From Mesostigma viride (lineage: Eukaryota; Streptophyta; Mesostigmatophyceae; Mesostigmatales; Mesostigmataceae): a DNA stretch of 64,000 nt. Below, in pieces: positions 57,350 through 64,000 of this stretch; within the stretch, counting starts at the first letter, position 1, and each line of letters starts with the position of its first letter. The notes below the pieces were generated by a model that ran no database searches, was not told the DNA's origin, and saw only the letters and a list, made by a program, of their open reading frames with translations. Location of the stretch: assembly GCA_009746045.1 (NCBI GenBank), contig RPFO01001415.1, positions 1-64,000 of the forward strand. Direction: 5' to 3'. The position numbers and the translations under genes are program-made.

Positions 57350-57408
57350 ACTTGGGTGCTCCGTGACTCCCCAACGGGGGCACGAGTTTAATTAATTAAT
57401 TAATTAAT
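57350..57408 (+). mobile_element. LINE 3' end with TTAA tail
   Basis: The block GTGCTCCGTGACTCCCCAAC and a following GCACGAGT lead into a TTAATTAATTAATTAATTAA tail. The same end is inverted at 52073-52140. Sequence between 57047 and 57349 has no recognised content but may belong to this element. Confidence 0.7.
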
Positions 57409-57779
57409 GCCACGGAGTACTATGCTAATCTCATTAGAAAAAACAATTACACGAAAGTTACAAACTGTGTAATTGCTGCACAAATATCGTCAAAGGCAAA
57501 TACATCACAACCAGTGTGAGGTCTGCAATGTAAGTTGAGCTGAACATTGTCTTGATGAAGCACAGCATGTATGCACTGCACGATCAAAGCTATAGTTGTC
57601 TCCTTCCATATTGTTACTATCCATGAGTTGACTGCTGTGCGGCCCGGCGCATGCACCGGGTCAGGGAGGAGTGGGCCCGCTGTGCTCCCCCACCGCTGCC
57701 GCCCAGCTCGTGGACCTCAAACTTTGCTCTAATCGGATCCTTCAGTGCACTTTCCGCTCCTTGAAGGACGGACCCCCAT
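57409..57779. other. Short repeat block and unassigned sequence
   Basis: 57409-57470 matches 51604-51665, and its first part matches 60172-60200 in reverse. The remainder to 57779 has no recognised gene. Confidence 0.45.
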
Positions 57780-59640
57780 TATTAATTGATTAATTAGTTA
57801 ATTAGGAACATAACTCCGTTGGGAGTATATGTAGCACATAGCCCAGAGAAGGGGCATATGAGCCTATGATACATTCTAAGCGACTTCCTGCAAGAGTGGG
57901 AATGTAAACGACCCTTGCTCTAGGTGCACCATGGCACTTGCAGCCCCATGATCTTCAAGCTATGCCCAGCTAAGGGGGAGCCTGTCATGGGGGGGAAGAT
58001 CAGCATAGCTATACAAAAGCTAGGGCATGGCGTCTCAGCAGAGAGTTACTCCCTGCATGGGCACGGCATAACTAAATAAAGCTAGGCATCATCTGGAGTG
58101 TGGCACATCATCGGCACGCATGTACATGATTAAATAAAGCGCGTGGCTGAGCTAGTATAGTGCCTGTTGGAGGCGTACATGTACATGGCCACGGTCGATC
58201 TATTCTATGTACACTACTTCTGTTGTATTCCCCTAGGCTGGAGCTTCTGGAGTCGCTGGGGCCGCGGTGGTCGAGGGGGTCGCGTGCCAGGGCTTGTGGC
58301 CGACGTAGATGGCCGCCCCCTTCCAGTACACCGGCTGGCCCGCCTTGGTCTGCCGGAGCTGGAGGTAGGTCGGCCATAGCTCCCGTCGCCGTTGTTGCTG
58401 AGCCAGGGTCAAGTCGTCGTCAGTGGTGAAGTGAGTCTTCTCGAGCCGCTTGCGGCGACTGAGAAACGAAATCTTGTCCGCTGGGCTCTCAAAGATGATC
58501 TCGAAGAAGCGGAGGCGCCCCGGCCTTACCCCGCGCGCGGGGGAGGCGGTGGGCGGTCAGCTTAATCTCACCGAGGAGGCCCATGCGTGCAAGGATTTTG
58601 CTCTCAAACGCACATGCAAGCTTCTCGGAATTCTCACCGTCCTCCATGTCGAAGTTCTTGAGTATGGCGTTGAGGCTGCGCTTGGCGAGCTCGGCCTCCT
58701 CGCGGAGGTCAAGCGTCTGCCGCTGGAGCTGGGCTGCGACGGCGGATCGAGGTGGTGGAGGTGGTGTGCTGCTTAAGCATATCTGCCCAGGTCGTGATGG
58801 GAGGAGCATCGCCGGCCAGGCCAGCAGGGGCTGGCTTGGCGGCAATGTCCTTCACCGCCTGGGCGGTGAGGCCGGCGGTGTTCTGCAGGACCTCGATAGC
58901 GATGGCATTGTCCTTAAGACGCTGGTCGATGTCGCGGAGCTGGGCGGTGATGGCGTCGGAGGTGGGGGTGGTGGCGGTGGAGGAGGCGAGGAGGGTGGAA
59001 GTGGCGGTGGAGATGGTGGGGAGCTCAGCAGCCAGCGTGCCGCCCATTGCCGCCACATCTGTGGCAAGGGGGGTCACGTGAGCATGCTCGAAAGCTTCCT
59101 TAAGGAGGGCGCGGACGATGGATTCTGTCGCAACGGTGGGGGGCGGTGGGGGGGGGCGGCCAGATCTCGACGTCGGAGCGCCCGAGGAGGGAGCAGAGGG
59201 CGAAGTGTTGGAGCTTGGGGCGATTCATGCGGCCAACGCGCGGGAGATCCTCGACGGGGTCGGCAGGTAGACTGCCTGGCCAGAGGCCGCGGTTGTGGGA
59301 GCACAGGTCCAAGCACAGGTCAATGAGCGAGGCGTACGTGCCGAAAAACACGCTTTCCATGAAGACGGCTCCCGGACCGCGTTTCCAGAAGCCATATGCG
59401 TTGATGTCAAAGGAGATCTCGTCCCAGTGCGGCTCGGCAGAGCGACTGCTGCGCTTGGGCTCTGGCGAGGCAGATGGCGAGGCAAGCCCGGGGGGCTGGG
59501 CCAGCACCAGTGCGCGACTAGTGTCACCGCTGCCTGCCGGACCGGATGGCGAAGCTGCAGCCGGAGCTGCAGACGTATTTTCATTGCCGAGCGCAGCCGC
59601 CAGGCTGCGTTGCGTCGAGGCGCGTTTGTTCGCCATATAT
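57780..59640 (-). mobile_element. ORF1-only LINE-like ('half-LINE') element
   Basis: On the minus strand an ORF1 starts at 59636 (MANKRASTQRSLAAALG). It runs through HWDEISFDINAYGFWKRGPG, a region with heptad-type helices (DIDQRLKDNAIAIEVLQN; REEAELAKRSLNAILKNF), and a C-terminal block (LWPTYLQLRQ, VYWKGAAIYVGHKPW), ending about 58230. A 3' untranslated region and a TTAATTAG-type tail at about 57780-57806 follow directly. Frame shifts break the ORF near 59100, 58800 and 58450. No endonuclease or RT is present between ORF1 and the tail. Confidence 0.75.
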
Positions 59641-59758
59641 TGCGTAATAGCGTCGGAAAATTATAGCAGCATGTGCGTCGTAGAAAGACGCATCGATTGT
59701 GATATTCACGTCTAAATTCGGTGCTCAAACGTGAAAGTTACGAGCTCCGCCGTCAGCC

Positions 59759-60187
59759 ATGGCTACCTCGTGGCTCGTGGCTCGTCCGTTTCTTAAATGC
59801 CGCACCCCCATTATGCTCTCGGTAATTGTCGGATATGCCCCACATGCTGGGCACCCGGCCGAGGACCGCGCAGCGTTCTTCAACCAGTTGCTCGACATAG
59901 AGACACAGATCCCACGTCAATACATCGTTGCCATCTTGGTGGATGCCAACGCGACCCTGCCCGTGGGCCGCGGGGGCTGCGTGTATGCGCCGCGCCTAAC
60001 CGATAGCAATGCCAACACCCCCCTACTTGAGCAACTACTCACTGAGGGGGACTTGACTGCTGCCAATACGCTGTTCGCTAAACCTGATGCACTAGTGACC
60101 TTTGTGGGCCCCATGCGCAGGGCGGCTGGCTCGATGCTCCCTCGGCGGCGATGTGTATGCTTGGACTACATAATGAGATTAGCATAG
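59759..60187 (+). pseudogene. LINE apurinic-type endonuclease fragment
   Basis: Residues about 20-60 and beyond fit the N-terminal endonuclease of LINE ORF2: V-I-V-G-Y-A-P-H-A-G-H, AFFNQLLDIE, L-V-D-A-N-A where G-D-F-N-A is usual, and L-D-Y-I-M near the end. It is head-to-head with the ORF1 of the preceding element and ends in a short repeat (60172-60200) that matches 57409-57437 in reverse. It is only a fragment. Confidence 0.6.
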
Positions 60188-60204
60188 TACTCCGTGGCAT
60201 GCCT

Positions 60205-60519
60205 TTGCGCATGACACGCAAGTACTTACTTACTTGTGAGTTGACTTAAGTATATATTTATTACCATGTGCCTCCTTCAGGAGTCACGACTTATTGATGA
60301 AACCGATACAGATACCATGATTACCATTCAAGAAATGGCAAAATTATGAAAAGAGCTTGACTTTAGAACGTCCTCGACGTGGGCCAACAGGGCCTAGATG
60401 CTATCCCAAGCACATTCCCTGGATGTGCTCATCCAACATAATCTTGAGAACTGTACAGCAGATGCTGCTGTTCATAGGCAGCCGTTTGCAGACAATCCCC
60501 TGCCTCCCATGGCACCTTC
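60205..60519. other. No gene seen; 3' flank of SEC31
   Basis: No convincing ORF. The end of the SEC31 transcript should lie here. Confidence 0.4.
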
Positions 60520-62870
<2,351 letters not shown>

Positions 62871-63661
62871 CTGGTGTATGGAGGTGATGGGGTGGAAGAG
62901 AGCGTCGGGCAAGAGAGTGTGGGAGGCGGGGGAGGGGGGGGGGGGGGAGGCGGGGTGGATAACAAGGGGGGCATGTTGAGCAAGTGGGGGTGGAGGGGGA
63001 GTGAGTTGGGCAGGGAGTGGAGAAGCGGGAATGTGGTTAATCAAGCAAGCAGGGGGGTGGGGGTGGGAACGTCGTGGGCAAAAAGAGGGGCGGGCAGTGG
63101 GGACATTGGGCAAGAGGCGGAGGCGGTGTGATTCGGCAATGATGGGAGGAAGGAGAGGGCAGACTTGTTTGATGAAGGGGAAACAAAAAATAAATAGAAA
63201 ATAATGTTCATTAACGCTATTGGAAAACAATGGTGCACATGAACATGGGCCAACACAGGGCCAAAACAGGAAAAACGATTGCGATTACGACAATGACAGT
63301 GATCTGGTGGGGGGTGGTTGCCCGTAAGAATACTTGAAAAACCCTTGCTGCACCAACAAAGGGCGCTGTCTTACGGGCTGGATGGAACTCAAGGGAAAAG
63401 TTTTCAGGAGAGAGATGGGCAAGGGGAAAGAGGGTGCGCGTGGGTGGGGGGGTGGGGAGTGGGGGGGAAGGAGCAAGAAGAGGCAAAACAAAGGGTGACG
63501 ACCACAACAGCCTTGAAGGCAAAACAAAGGCAGAAACAGTGAAGGTCCATGTCAAAATACTCACGCCCGTACTGCAACTTTTATATAAGCAAGTGCTTGA
63601 GTTCCTGCGAGCGACACTGTGCCTGCCGCCCCACATCTTGCCGCACACGACACACGCGTGT
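62871..63661 (-). other. Presumed SEC31 intron, no exon recognised
   Basis: The minus strand is pyrimidine-rich (stretches at 62900-63010 and 63420-63470) and has no segment matching SEC31. An exon could be hidden. Confidence 0.4.
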
Positions 63662-64000
63662 GGCATCCGCCACAAGCACATGCCAACCTTGTACGGCACA
63701 GGCATCCGCCACAAGCACATGCCAACCTTGTACGGCACAGGCATCCGCCACAAGCACATGCCAACCTTGTACGGCACAGGCATCCGCCACAAGCACATGC
63801 CAACCTTGTACGGCACAGGCATCCGCCACAAGCACACGCCAACCTTGTACGGCACAGGCATCCGCCACAAGCACATGCCAACCTTGTACGGCGCAGGCAT
63901 CCGCCACAAGCACATGCCAACCTTGTACGGCACAGGCATCCGCCACAAGCACATGCCAACCTTCTCCGGCACAGGCATCCGCCACAAGCACATGCCAACC
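63662..64000. repeat. 39-bp minisatellite, at least 8 units, runs off the window
   Basis: Units beginning GGCATCCGCCACAAGCACAT repeat every 39 bases, nearly identical. Because 39 is a multiple of three, it opens ORFs in several frames (for example 13-residue VPYKVGMCLWRMP repeats on the minus strand), which are probably not translated. Confidence 0.95.

Noticed and set aside
63662-64000. Repeat protein with 13-residue units
   Set aside because: Several frames are open on the minus strand because the unit is 39 bases; no conserved frame preference and no flanking coding evidence.

Overview
This window is nuclear DNA of a plastid-bearing eukaryote, most likely a green alga. The evidence is a spliced, transit-peptide-bearing solanesyl diphosphate synthase that closely follows the plant/green-algal type, a spliced SEC31 (COPII coat) gene, GT-AG introns, eukaryotic LTR and non-LTR retrotransposons, and a short CCCTAAA-type telomere-like tract. 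Nothing prokaryotic is seen. The species cannot be named from the sequence alone.

Layout. 1-10710: a Ty3/gypsy LTR retrotransposon with a chromodomain; its first ~93 bases lie outside the window. It has two unusual cargo ORFs: a small RNase H1-type hybrid-binding ORF before gag, and a GC-rich ORF after pol. It sits inside a second degraded element (10711-13312) whose surviving order is Gag, integrase, protease, with no reverse transcriptase seen. 13304-15006: an insertion bounded by 19-bp direct repeats and carrying two inverted hairpins. 16332-20874: nested DNA transposons. A TA-flanked element was split by an inverted copy of itself and also carries a TTAA-flanked element; the matching empty site is preserved in the second copy. 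21523-31116: a two-exon gene model for a ~2,820-aa single-pass membrane protein of very low complexity, with three apparent one-base frame slips in the G-rich part. 31.2-34.8 kb: remains of non-LTR elements. 35499-45776 (minus): a phase-consistent multi-exon gene for a ~1,890-aa low-complexity protein, with an 80-bp satellite in one intron. 47102-50847 (plus): solanesyl diphosphate synthase, five exons, 423 aa, all phases closing. 51.6-60.2 kb: LINE fragments, ORF1-only 'half-LINE' copies with TTAA-type tails, and a Ty3 integrase fragment followed by a PHD finger. 60520-62870 (minus): the last three exons of SEC31; the rest lies beyond the right edge. The window ends in a 39-bp minisatellite.

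The host genes do different jobs and are not a functional cluster: plastoquinone side-chain synthesis (SPS), ER export vesicle coat (SEC31), and two large unidentified proteins. The strongest leads are the cargo ORFs of the first retroelement, the RT-less Gag-IN-PR element, the self-inserted TA transposon with its TTAA passenger, the ORF1-only LINE family, and introns of SPS and SEC31 that contain degenerate tandem copies of the neighbouring exon edge with a ~92-base period.

Exon joins were found by reading donor and acceptor sites and checking phase by hand. No database search was run.
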